DNA of 64,000 nucleotides from Symbiodinium natans. Its lineage: Eukaryota; Sar; Dinophyceae; Suessiales; Symbiodiniaceae. The notes under the pieces were generated by a model. It searched no databases. It saw only the letters and a list, made by a program, of their open reading frames with translations, and was not told the origin of the DNA. The position numbers and the translations under genes were made by a program. Location of the stretch: the NCBI GenBank assembly GCA_905221605.1, contig CAJNDS010000035.1, positions 62,001 through 126,000 of the forward strand, given 5' to 3'. Shown piece after piece: positions 9,451 to 19,167 of this stretch (positions are counted from its first letter, which is position 1; every line of letters begins with the position of its first letter).

Positions 9451-11114
9451 TTGCTCACGGCATTTTCTTCGGACGCACGGCTTCCGCCCGCCAGTTCTCT
9501 CACTCCGCGTATCCTCGGCATCATGTCCCACAAAGGGTTTTGTCAAGGTGATTTTCTGGATGAGAGGATCCTGGCGGACAAGTCTCGCTACATGTCCTCC
9601 TGGGAAGATTTCGTTTCCGAGGTTATTCAATTCAGCAGCCCCCTGCGCCAACCTTTCCGAGACTTGTCCAGCACTGTGACTGCAGGGATTTGGCAAAGGG
9701 CTACGCTGTCCGCCGCAGAAATTGCGGCATACGCAGATGGCGCGTATTCGTCGCGTTGTGGCGGCGGATGGTCCTTCAACACAGCCTCGTTGGGGAGTGT
9801 TACAGCGTTTGGCAGAAGTGGCAGGCCATCCAGATAAGGCTTTGGCCGAAGATGCGCAGCAGCCAGATGGATTCCGCTTGTTGGGACGACTGCCAGCAGT
9901 GCCACAATGGCCACAACGCCCGGAACCTCCTGCTTGGGATGATGCAGCTCATGTTCGAGATCTCCAGCGTCTCTTGGACAAGCATGCTGTTAAGCAGAAG
10001 GATGGTCGCTTCAAGGTGCCTGGCAGCCACTCCGCGGAGCTTCACAGGCTACTCGAGGAGGAGACCACCAAAGGCTTTTGGACGTCCTACTCGTGGTCAG
10101 AGGCGCGTCAAGAGTTGGGAGACTTTGCTTGTTGGTTGTACTTCGGGGTTCAAGAACCATCTAAGCTTAGGGGTTGCTTGGATCCGGAAGAAGCCAATGG
10201 TCCATCGATGGTCCTGCTGCCGAACCAAGTTCTCATGGCTGGTTTGGATGGCTACCTCTCGCTTTGCCAAACAGTGGCTGCCGCCTTCAAAAAGAAAGGG
10301 CAGCTCTGCGGGGCTTTGCCGAAGATTACGAGCACGGATTCCGGCAGCTTCCTCTGTCCTCTTTGGGTAGAAAGCTCTTCTGCGCAACGGCCCAGGACAA
10401 GGAGGGGAACATCAGAATTTATGTGCCCCGAAAGCTTTTGTTTGGACCGCGAGGGTCCCCGCATGTTTTCTGCCGAGTCACGGATGCCGTGTCAGCCATA
10501 GCTGCGGTTCTCTTGCTGATCCCCAACGTTCCTCACGTGGACGATTTGGTGGGCGTGGACACTCAGGATGCAATAGCGTCGGCGCGAGAGGCCTTCGTCG
10601 AGCTGCACAAGCTTCTGAATTTCAGGCTCAAGGCCACCAAGGCTAGACCGCCTCGCGATGCAGCGGGAAGTGCTTCAACGTTTGTGGCGCTGGGAGCTCT
10701 CCTCAGCTTTGACACCACGGAACACCAGCGGAAGCTAGGCTTGGTTTGCACCGTGGACATGCCGCAGCAGAAAGTCAAGAAGTACTCGGACGTCATCACG
10801 TCTACATTGGCGCAGCGTCACTTATCGGCTGCCGTGGCTGGGAAATGTGTGGGCCAGTGGGACCATTGTTCGGCTCTGGCCCTCGGCAAGTCAGGTCGTG
10901 CCTTTACGTGGCCTCTTAGGGAACTTTCTCGCGGCGGACAAGTCTCGTGGCGAGTGCTGCAAGCTGCTCTAGTGGGCTTCAGCATTTTCATGTGCGCCTC
11001 CGGCCCCGCACCGGTGCATATTCCAGGCACGCTGGCTCGAAGGGCGGCCCTCATCTTTGTGGATGCTGCAGGGAGAGCCAACAGCTACGGACTCGGAGGA
11101 GTGGCTTGGGGAGC
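9451..11114 (+). pseudogene. Outer YR element pol: reverse transcriptase and start of RNase H
   Basis: Coding sequence is spread over three frames: about 9451-9720, 9722-10260 and 10174-11114. In the last frame the motif-A equivalent is EDYEHGFRQLPL (about 10320-10355). LLFGPRGSPHVFCRV follows, and the catalytic pair is in VPHVDDLVGV (about 10528-10560). The RNase H start FVDAAGRANSYGLGG is at about 11055-11100. Retroelement RTs of the DIRS group share the order RT then RNase H. Reading is cut at about 11114 by the inner element and resumes at 19319. The frame changes could be decay or unrecognised introns; no GT-AG intron was evident by eye. Confidence 0.82.
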
Positions 11115-11118
11115 TTTA

Positions 11119-11141
11119 TCCGGCGTGAGGTAACGTACCCC
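11119..11141. repeat. Inner element short terminal repeat, copy 1
   Basis: This 23-bp sequence is identical to 11515-11537 and contains GGTAACGTACC, an inverted repeat with an ACG centre. It lies just inside the proposed left end of the inner element, where a B2-type repeat would be expected. Confidence 0.7.
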
Positions 11142-11242
11142 CCCCAGAGATCAAACACTACACCAGGATAGACGCTTCTTTGAAGCGAAACTAAACTTTA
11201 CGTAGGCTAGTACGACTAGCACCAAAGGGAGTGGAGGGTGGG

Positions 11243-11393
11243 ACAGAAAAACCAGGAAGCTACGCTTCGAGCTTCAAGCGACTGCATGGGCTGACGTTTC
11301 CCCCGTCTCCCGACTTAACAACTTGTTAGGCAAACGTTGCCCGCATTCGTTTAAGCTAACGATAAAGCACAATCACGCACGCGTGAAGGAAGC
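11243..11393 (-). repeat. Inner element 151-bp repeat, 3' copy (A2-like)
   Basis: It is identical over 151 bp to 19168-19318. It contains two adjacent perfect inverted repeats, TAACAACTTGTTA (11316-11328) and GGCAAACGTTGCC (11329-11341). They are candidates for recombinase recognition. Confidence 0.95.
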
Positions 11394-11514
11394 TTATCGG
11401 AAGCTTATCCTAATTGCATAACTGCCGGAACGCAAGCACCTTTTCTTTGGGAGATGACAGTGGGGATCAGTTCAGGCTGCCGTTGCAGCTTGATGCACTG
11501 GGAGCCAGAACTTC

Positions 11515-11537
11515 TCCGGCGTGAGGTAACGTACCCC
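11515..11537. repeat. Inner element short repeat, copy 2 (B1-like)
   Basis: It is identical to 11119-11141 and located between the 151-bp repeat and the RNase H end. About 120 bp separate it from the 151-bp repeat here, whereas the outer copy sits on the other side at the element end. The two B-type segments are therefore not simple duplicates. Confidence 0.7.
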
Positions 11538-11573
11538 ATCTTATAAAGCCTCGAACGCCAAGGAAACCCCACC

Positions 11574-12062
11574 TTAGACAGCTCCTGAGAGGCCCAACGC
11601 GCTGCGTATCGCCCCGCACGGCAGGGGGATCCTACGACCCCCAAGACGGAGGATCGTGTCGAAAACCCCGCGACTTGGCCCGTCCGCAATGTTGCTAGAG
11701 GTGGGCACCCTCAAGAAGCAAGCGTTGATGTTGAGACGCTCCTCCGCTTCCACAGCCTGAAACACTATCGCTGCGCCCTCTTCTTTCCGTGTGAAACTGC
11801 GGGCTAGGGACGCTCTAGCGGCATCGTTATCGATGAGCGAGTGGGATGTGTCAAACTCGTTTCCCACGTGTGGCTTTGGCGGTGTCCTATGGCTGGATGG
11901 CGTGCCTTTAGCTTGGGGAGACACCCTAGACCCTGCCGCGGCGCAAGAGTGGGCAGGCCGCGTCGGCAAAAAGCAGCTAGTTTTCGAGTGCGAGTTGTTG
12001 CCATACTTCATATCGCTGCAACTGTGGGGACGTTCCCTCCGGAACAGTGACAAAGGTGGCAC
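11574..12062 (-). pseudogene. Inner element RNase H region
   Basis: The recognisable part is LIDNDAARASLARSF (about 11790-11840) and the closing VPTSSNIADGPSRG (about 11660-11705). Both are typical of the DIRS-group RNase H that follows RT. The first half of this frame (11900-12062) is not convincing and the sequence appears to switch frame between 11900 and 12040. The element's 3' coding end is here, only about 35 nt from the 23-bp repeat. Confidence 0.7.
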
Positions 12063-12996
12063 GTTCTGGACGGTTGAATAGAGAACGACCGAGGGCGCCC
12101 ATCCAGGACGCGTTGCTCAATGAAGTCCAAAGCTGCCTGCTGGACGTCAGTCAGAGGATGCGAGGCTTCGGAGGCCGGGGAAACGTCCCCGACAGCCACC
12201 ACTGCCTGTTTAGCGTTACGCCCCCATACGTGTTGTTCCGCGAACACTAGGCGCCCACGCAGACGCTGCGCTTCTTCGAACGTAAGTGAACCCTTCTGTT
12301 TAATCTCCGCTACTGTATCCTTAAGCTCAGCGACGCGCTGAGGCGTGTTGCTGACCTGTACCACACCCACGGACTGCTGGGACAAGTCCACTCGGACTCC
12401 GAGAACGTCGAAAACCTCGGAGAAGGGGCGATTCTTCTTCTCCTCTGTGGCTACGCGCCAGCCCAGTTTCTTGAACATTGAGGAGACAACGACCTCAACG
12501 TGGGCCGCGTTTGCTGCAGACGTCAGCACCGTGAAGTCATCGAAAAAGGAGGTCATAGCTATGAAAAACTTTTTCCTTGCTATGGCTTTTAATGCTTCGC
12601 TGCACCGCAGGAAAGCATGCACGGCTGCAACTGCCCCAAAGGGCAGGCTGTGCAAGCGGCAGTATTGGACAACGTCTGCCTCAGGGTCCATGACGCAAAT
12701 GATGGCGAAGTGCTTGTGGTCGGCTCGCACGGCGAGCTGCTTATAAGCGCTCTTTAGATCCCAGGTACGACCGAGGATGCGCTCAGGGGGGCTCCCCGGC
12801 AGACGAAAACGAAGCCAGGACAGACAGGCCTCGACTATCTCGTCGATCCCGTCCATCATCTGAACCTTCTCCTGCACACCACAGGCTGAGTTGACCAGGC
12901 TGGCTTTAAAGTTGTCGATAGGCCTCACTTTATTTTTCTGGAAGACTCCAAACCTGGGAGAAACTACCGCCAGAGCGGAAAGGTCTTCGCGGCTGC
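12008..12996 (-). pseudogene. Inner element reverse transcriptase
   Basis: The frame carries VRPIDNFKASLVN (about 12890-12930), motif A TWDLKSAYKQLAV (about 12730-12770), LPFGAVAAVHAFLR, and the catalytic pair in SFFDDFTVL (about 12525-12555). The usual YxDD is thus FFDD. A thumb-like helical region and the RNase H connection follow. Upstream, the same frame is readable back to about 12996 (SPRFGVFQKNK), where it overlaps the end of the methyltransferase frame. A single frame change therefore separates the two, and in the ancestor they may have been one polyprotein. It ends at 12008 in what should be early RNase H. Confidence 0.85.
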
Positions 12997-14631
12997 AGAA
13001 AGACAGCCACCCACTGGCCTGTTCTTCTCGGCCCAGACAGCACGCTCAGTCGCTCGGTCACGGTACCGGCAGAGACCGTTTACGCACCGTCGAGAAATTT
13101 CTTCGGACATTCGTTGGAGACCGGAGGCCGTAAGTTCGGGGGGCCGAACGTCGGCATCCCACAACCCCGTAACGGGGAGCCAATTCACGAGGGGAAAGCC
13201 TAGCCTAACGGACTCCGCGACGTCCGGGTCGACGTGACCCACTTCGCGCAACAAGAGTTCCAGAGCCACAGACATCTTGCTGGAAGTGACGTGGTTGACT
13301 TCGGGGTCGAGACCTTCACGGAGGGCCGTCTCCCGGCTCACGGAACCCTTACAAACTCGAAGGAGGTCACGGGACGCCTCCGTACGTGACTTTGCAAGCT
13401 TAATGGTGTCCTCGGCGGCATCGGCCGCGAGAGCTACGAGCATCTCGGGAGGGAGGACACAGCGCGCCCTACGCGGGCTTGGTAGCTCTAAGGCCTGTCT
13501 GCACCAGGCTTCCGGCGAGCAAGGGATGGCGACCGACGCGGTCGCACCCTCGCGGTCGATCTCCAGGAGCTTTGACCCTTTAGGCCAGTGGTCCCAGTTG
13601 CGCGGAATCTTGCAGGGCGGAAAAAAGCTGAAGAAGCGTGCGGCATCGTCGCCCTTTAGTGTGACCTTGACAGTGAAGTCCGGCTCGCACAGCGCCTTGA
13701 ATGCACGCTTCCGCCCCACGGGGGCTCTTTCCAGGACGTCCTTGACAGCCGCCCCGGCGCAGGACGCCCACGCTTTGGCTAGCTGGGGCGTGTAGGCACT
13801 CTCAAGAGAGGTCGACCAAACACGCTCCCCTTGATGCGTGACCTGACCCCATGACTCATGGGCATGGTCTCCAGAGCACAGCACGGCTGTCCGACGAAAC
13901 CAAGAGCGGTTCGACACCAACTTGGTGCTCTTCCGCCGGGTACTCCCAAACATGCACGCATGCAGCGTGACAACGTGAGAGTTGGCCACGAGCCCACTCA
14001 AACCAGGGAAAAGCCAAATCAAGCTATTAGTGGGATTTTCAATACTCCAGCAGACCCCTTTTGCGGACAAGTGTCTGCACCAGGAGGACATCAGCTCTAC
14101 GAGGCTGTTCGCGGCACGAACGCGTGCCCTGTCACGAAAATCCTTAAGGGACGGCAGCCCCTTTACGAAATCTCTATTCCTCAGCGGCTTTGGTCCCCCC
14201 GGATGGCGAATTTCCCTGGCGCGACTGAACGTTCCGCATGGCGGGGCCCAGTGAACCCACACTAGGCCTGGCCGGTCCAGGACATCTTTGAGAAGGGAAC
14301 GCCCTTCTTTCCTGGAGAGGTCCAATTGCAGGACCTTAACACCTTGAGCCTTGCAAACTTTGTCAATGCTCACGGTGTGGAAGCCTAAATCCTTTGCGGC
14401 TTTACTCAAACGCCCCAAGCCGCAGAAGACTTCCACAAACAAAGGGACGCCCCTATCGCTGTTGCCGGGCTGGCAGTCCACAGGCGAGGACGCTGACCTT
14501 ACAAGTGGAGGTGGAACGTCCTCACAACGGGCACGGCCCGTAACATCATCGCAACGCGGCCCTCCCTTTTCAGGGGGGGAAGGAGGGGTGGGAGCGGGCG
14601 GCTGACCCGGGCCTGACGAGGCCTCGCTCAT
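12964..14631 (-). CDS. DNA methyltransferase-like domain protein of inner element
   Basis: The ORF has 555 residues from an ATG at 14631, 22 nt after the Gag stop. After a Pro-rich start, residues 62-80 (FVEVFCGLGRLSKAAKDLG) match the SAM-binding motif I of Rossmann-fold DNA methyltransferases. An acidic position follows in TVSID (about 90). WAPPCGTFSRAR (128-139) resembles the PPC motif IV of cytosine-5 enzymes, with Cys132 as candidate nucleophile. CWSIENP (194-200) resembles motif VI. FGSTRRKSTKLVSN (about 228-241) resembles the RKPT-type block of DCM/phage-like enzymes. Residues 300-555 are unrecognised and lead toward the RT. DIRS elements are known to carry Dam-like methylases, but this one lacks DPPY. 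Retroelement-borne cytosine methylases have been reported from dinoflagellates. Activity is not shown. Confidence 0.78.
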   Translation of the reverse strand: MSEASSGPGQPPAPTPPSPPEKGGPRCDDVTGRARCEDVPPPLVRSASSPVDCQPGNSDRGVPLFVEVFCGLGRLSKAAKDLGFHTVSIDKVCKAQGVKVLQLDLSRKEGRSLLKDVLDRPGLVWVHWAPPCGTFSRAREIRHPGGPKPLRNRDFVKGLPSLKDFRDRARVRAANSLVELMSSWCRHLSAKGVCWSIENPTNSLIWLFPGLSGLVANSHVVTLHACMFGSTRRKSTKLVSNRSWFRRTAVLCSGDHAHESWGQVTHQGERVWSTSLESAYTPQLAKAWASCAGAAVKDVLERAPVGRKRAFKALCEPDFTVKVTLKGDDAARFFSFFPPCKIPRNWDHWPKGSKLLEIDREGATASVAIPCSPEAWCRQALELPSPRRARCVLPPEMLVALAADAAEDTIKLAKSRTEASRDLLRVCKGSVSRETALREGLDPEVNHVTSSKMSVALELLLREVGHVDPDVAESVRLGFPLVNWLPVTGLWDADVRPPELTASGLQRMSEEISRRCVNGLCRYRDRATERAVWAEKNRPVGGCLSAAAKTFPLWR

Positions 14632-14652
14632 TTCGACTACCGGCTGGGATAG

Positions 14653-15898
14653 TCACTCACGCTTCTTGTTTGCCGGGCAGTTCCCTGCCCCGTGGTCCTT
14701 GGACCCGCAGGACATGCAAACATGCAGTCCGCGGTCGCACTCAGGAGGATTCCCGGACGCCGGGAGGTCACAGCCCTCCTCCAGGTTGAATCCATTGCAG
14801 TGACGTCTGCCGTGATCGTCATGCGGCTGAAAAGGGGCGCAGTTCCTTAGGCATCGGCGGCTTCTTTTCGGTCGGGAGGGTAGGCGCGGAAGGCTTCCCT
14901 TTACCCCTCCCCTGCCCCGGCCTTTTGGGGTGCGACTCCTGCCAAATCCTTTAGGGTCACGGCCCTTCCCTCCTTTGCCAGCGCCTCTGCCCTTCGTCCA
15001 CTCGCGGCCCCGGCCATCTGCCTGTGGCAGGGGGAAGAGGCTAAACGTGACGCACGTATCGTTCTGCTTGGCTGCAATTAGGGCGTCCAAAGGAGCCACG
15101 CCTGCTGCGTTGGGCTTGCACCCGTCACGACACTCTCGGGACAACAGCGTCCAGAGCTCTTTGTCGGCCTTGATAATTGCGCCTACACCGGGCTTGGCGT
15201 AGCCCCGGCTCGCCAGGAAGAAGTAGTTTCGCACGAGACGCTCGTGAAGGAGACCAGACCGACGCGGTCTAGGGCCACACCTCTCCTGGTGAAAGCCTGC
15301 TGCAGCTTGAAGTCGGTTGCTACGTCCGCATTGAACACATTGTCCTTCTTCTTCAGGGTAAGCTCGCCATTCTCGATGGCAAAGAACTCCTTGTCCCGCC
15401 GCACGGCGGCGACCTCTGCATCGCGACTCACGCATGCGGACGGCGGAATGTAACGCACGAGGCCGTCGTGCAACATAGCCGCCGCGCGGTCTACGAGACC
15501 GTTAGAGGGCTCCAAGTCACCTTCCAGGAGGACCCCAGTGAGGCGAGCAACTTGCTCTTTCCTCTTGTGTTCTCTCTCGTGGCTGGGCAAGTGCTTCTTG
15601 CTGGACGCCTCGGGGTCGCCCCGATCCTTCAAATCCTGCAGGCTGAAGGCCAAGCCTTCAAGGCGAGACGTCGCAAAGCTCCTGCGTGGCCCAACGTGGG
15701 CCCGGGCGCCGGAAAGATCTTTTTCGCCAGATCTTCCAGCTTGCTATCGTCAATATGGTTGGGCTGATCGGCCACAGAGAACGCAAGGGCGGCAAAGGAC
15801 TCCACGTTCTCCTTCACCAGATTTTTGAAGGGGTCGCTCCCGAGCAAGTCTTCGGCTCTGCTTTTAAACTCGGCCTTGCTGTCAACCAGGCAAACCAT
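14653..15898 (-). pseudogene. Inner element Gag-like zinc-knuckle protein (two frameshifts)
   Basis: The start is the ATG at 15898 (MVCLVDSKAEF). Reading passes through three frames: 15898 to about 15640, about 15640 to 15235, and about 15235 to 14653. The C-terminal part has a Gly/Arg/Lys-rich basic tract (about 14880-15010). It closes with a CCHC knuckle, CMSCGSKDHGAGNC (about 14675-14720), directly before the stop, as in Gag nucleocapsid. The N-terminal part is helical and unrecognised by motif. It lies between the recombinase and the methyltransferase frame. The two frame changes suggest inactivation. Confidence 0.75.
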
Positions 15899-15985
15899 GG
15901 CCTGACAGGGGAAGGGGACACGCACAAAGATTTCAAAGGGGGGGAGGGGGGTCCCGGGACTAGGTCAAAAAGCCTCCTTTTTCCT

Positions 15986-18046
15986 CTAGTCCTGCAAGCT
16001 TGAGTGGGTCCAGCACTGCTTGCAATGGGGACGACCCTCTTCGAGTTCAACAACGTCGCTGGTAACGTACCTGTCAGACAACGTCCGCCCACAAAGAAGA
16101 CGATTTCGCATCTCGACCCCTTGAACGTGGAGGCAGCCACTGACAGCGTGCATGAAGGACTGGCACCACGGTGGCAGAGCTGCCACTGCCTCGCGGCGGG
16201 CACGGTTCCCGGGCAAAGGGGGATCTGTCGGCATGTCCTCCTCACTGAGTCGGTCCGACTCGCTATCTGTGGTATCAGTCATGTGCTCGGGCGCCGGCTG
16301 CTCGGCCGACGCAGCTGCTGAGACCTCGTTGTCCAGGTCGGGAGGAACATTCGAACTCCGACGCAGAGCTCCCTCCGGCACGACTGGATCTGGTTTGTTG
16401 AAGGCCAAAACACGCTGTCTAGTCCTAATTTGACTCCCACGAGGGTTGTCAGGCACGAAGTCGCCATCACGGATGGCGAGGAGGACTTCCTCGAAAACGC
16501 GCGCCGCCGGCGCGAGAACGTCTCGGCTGTAGGTCTCCGTGCTACGCGGACTGTCATGCACATGGTGTGCTAACAAGCGCCGCGTGTCTAGGGCGACACC
16601 GGCCGACGCGGCCCACGTCAGGCCCGTGGCCTTCAGGCTGTGGCTGGAGAGACGGGAAGAGTCCGGGGAGACCTCTGCCAGAATGCCGCGCAACCACTTA
16701 GTGATCTGCTGCGAAGACACGGCGTTTCCGGTGGGGACGCCATCTTCCCCGAAATGCGGGATCAGAGAACCCTTATCGATAGCGCCTTTGACCGAAAGGC
16801 CGAGGGAGACCCGCGCCTCCAGCCACTGTGGGATCCACGGAGTCTCCAGCTAAACGCACGGCGCCAGAAGTGGTAACAACAGGCGTGCTCTGGCCCCCAT
16901 GGCCGTCTTGCTCCTGGAGACGGAGCCCTCTATCCACACGGTGGACTCGTCTGGGTCGGAAAAGTCGACCTCAAGAGTTACCATCCTAGCCGCATCGCTG
17001 GCTCTGGCGCAGCTGAACATCATAAACAATAGCGCACCCGCAATGACGCAGTCGGGAGCATTGTCAGCGAAGGCCGCGGCACCCTCGAGGAACTTGACTT
17101 CTTCCACAGCCAGAGCAGGCGCCCGGCGGGGCGGAGGAGCCTTGGCCTCGAAGCCTTTGCAAAGGCCCACAATGCGAGGGCTCGAGGTCATGTAGTCCTC
17201 GACTTTCAGACCGAGGACGCCTCGACACCAGTTGACGCACTGAGTGAACCCGCCGGGTTTCGACCACGGCGCCTCGGAACGGTCCAAGTGGGTGAGGTAC
17301 ATCCAGGAGACTCTCTCCGTCACTGGGAAGGGCGAAGCTTGAACGGAGTCGGCCCACGTTACGAAATGGTTAAGGGAAGAAAGTCTGCGGACTATTGTTC
17401 CGGTGGCCTTATTATGCGCACAGGCGCTGGCTATGCTGTACGACAGCTCGTCCAAGTCCAGCGTGCCATTGGCGTCTGCACGGCAGAGCGCGACAATACC
17501 AAACGCATCCTGCCATCCTTCCACGATGGCCTGGAGCTGGAACAGCGCTGCTCCACGTCGGTCATCTTCGTGCCAAGGTTTGGCGGAGACCTTCACTGCC
17601 ACTGACAGCACCGACTGGCCGTCGACGCGCGGCTTCTTGGTCTCTACGGGGACCACGCTCCTCTCCGGCACTCGGACTCTTGCGGGGCGCTCAAAATTGA
17701 GGGAGAGGGGAAGCTCCAAACACGACTGGAAACTGACCTCCCAAGGGAGCTGTACAGACTGACTGGGCAGCCTGGCCCAGGCTCTATCGGCTCGATCGGA
17801 AAACATCTGGAGGCTGCGAGCCATTCCAACACACTGGGCACAACACGCAGCCCTCGCTCCCAAAGAAAATGCACTTCGCAAGACCACCCCGGCCTGGAGC
17901 AGATATCGAGCGGATGATCGGGCGCACTTGAAACTTAACAGCTGCTCATGCGCACGCATGTACAAGGAGACTTCCTCCAGTGCTCCGGCAACGGCCGGAC
18001 GACAGGGGGATGCTACTAGCAATCCCGGGGCGGCCACTCCGGCCAT
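15986..18046 (-). pseudogene. Inner element tyrosine recombinase interrupted by one in-frame TAG
   Basis: The ATG at 18046 opens a frame that runs to a TAG at 16850-16852 and is then open again, in the same frame, to 15986. A single stop thus splits an approximately 686-codon gene. Before the stop lie a helical SAM-like core-binding region and box I, MFSCARASDAARM (about 16975-17015), with the first catalytic Arg. After it come SSHSLKATGL (about 16610-16645), LLAHHVHDS, and the nucleophile region STETYSRDVL (about 16515-16545). The second box reads HxxK rather than HxxR. The acidic tail beyond about 16400 has a Cys/His cluster (about 16000-16030). The enzyme would integrate the circular cDNA of the element. 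Its 5' placement is unusual. Confidence 0.87.
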
Positions 18047-18289
18047 TTACCAACTGGACCGGTACTTACCGGCGGGGGCATGAAATCCCAACGCGGGGGC
18101 CCACAACGCTAAAACTCACACGGCAGCAACTACAGCCCCTTGACCCAAGGAGCTGTCTTTTTCACTGCGCACACTCAGTCGGTCTGGAATTTTGGAGCGG
18201 CACGGCCGCCGTTCTAGACCACAAACTCAAAAACTCCAAAACCACCCCCCACACTCCAGGGGACACACCGAGGGCGTACGACGCCGGGC

Positions 18290-18517
18290 CTATCTGCGGT
18301 CGAAACCGCCAAACCCTGGTACGACCGGGTAAAGGCGAGCGCTTTCAGCGCGTACGACGCGCGTGCGCCTGTCTCTGCAGCTGGGGCAGTACCAGTGCTT
18401 CTGGACCCTGCCCCCTCGGCGTACGACGCCGTCCCACTGCCACCTGCAGACGCTGCAGGTGAAGGCGTGGATGGAGTCGGGCTCAAGCGGCACTCCGCAG
18501 CCGCTATCACACATCAT
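18290..18517 (-). CDS. Small zinc-finger ORF of inner element
   Basis: A 75-residue ORF from an ATG at 18517; the frame is open to a GTG at 18526 that overlaps the upstream stop. Metal-binding pairs are visible: CDSGC, HAFTCSVC and YCPSC, giving a RING- or treble-clef-like arrangement of about 45 residues. It is in the same frame as the downstream recombinase but separated from it by stops (18046-18290). It could be a separate small protein or an N-terminal exon of the recombinase. Function unknown. Confidence 0.5.
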   Translation of the reverse strand: MMCDSGCGVPLEPDSIHAFTCSVCRWQWDGVVRRGGRVQKHWYCPSCRDRRTRVVRAESARLYPVVPGFGGFDRR

Positions 18518-18522
18518 GGCTC

Positions 18523-19065
18523 TCACCGGGCCATCGGCACCGGACGTACGGCGTCCGGCAGGGTCAGCCCGACGCGGGGGTGCGGCACGGCCCTGTGCCC
18601 CAGGTCGGGCTGAGTGACCTCCGCCGTCGCTCCCCTGAACAGACCGGGACGTCGGGCGTCGACAAAAACGCGTGGCTGCTTACGAGCAGGCCGCGCGCGA
18701 TCGTCGCGCTCAGGGCGGGCGGTTTCCCCAGAGTCGGGGGACGGGGGCACGGCCCTCGTTTCCGCCTGGTCGTCAGGGCTGTAGCTCTCGTACGTGTACG
18801 CGTACGAAGGGCTGCGCTTGCTGCTACGCGCACGCCGCTTTGAAAGGGCACGGCCCTTAGCTTTGGCCGCAGCAGCGGCGGCCTCCTTCCGAACGTCGGA
18901 GGGCTCGGCCGGGGCATCCGCCGGCTCAGTATCATCCGAGGCATCGTCCGAAGAGGACGCCTCTTCTTTAGCCGCCTGCCCGGAAACGTCCGGCGCAGCA
19001 GCAACGGGAGGCTGGGGGGCCGTGTCTTTGTTTTCGGACGGACGCCGCCCCGGTTGCCTGAGCAT
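18523..19065 (-). CDS. Low-complexity ORF at 5' end of inner element
   Basis: 180 residues from an ATG at 19065, about 100 nt inside the 151-bp repeat. The composition is Ala/Pro/Glu/Asp-rich, then Lys/Arg/Ser-rich, with a tract of Ala around residues 65-75 and a basic KRRARSSKRS segment. The sequence is predicted disordered, with no domain recognised. Its stop overlaps the next frame by 4 nt (GTGA), so it may be joined to the zinc-finger ORF by a frame change in other copies. Confidence 0.4.
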   Translation of the reverse strand: MLRQPGRRPSENKDTAPQPPVAAAPDVSGQAAKEEASSSDDASDDTEPADAPAEPSDVRKEAAAAAAKAKGRALSKRRARSSKRSPSYAYTYESYSPDDQAETRAVPPSPDSGETARPERDDRARPARKQPRVFVDARRPGLFRGATAEVTQPDLGHRAVPHPRVGLTLPDAVRPVPMAR

Positions 19066-19167
19066 CTGACGCAGACGCTGGCGCAGACGCTGCGTTCACC
19101 TCCTCAATGGCTTGAACCTCCTTCTTATAGGCCCCATGGCTCGCAAGGCTAAGGCAACTGCCACGCT

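Noticed and set aside
12964-14631. Dam-type adenine methylase as in classical DIRS elements
   Set aside because: No DPPY-type motif; PPC and ENP blocks fit cytosine-5 enzymes better.
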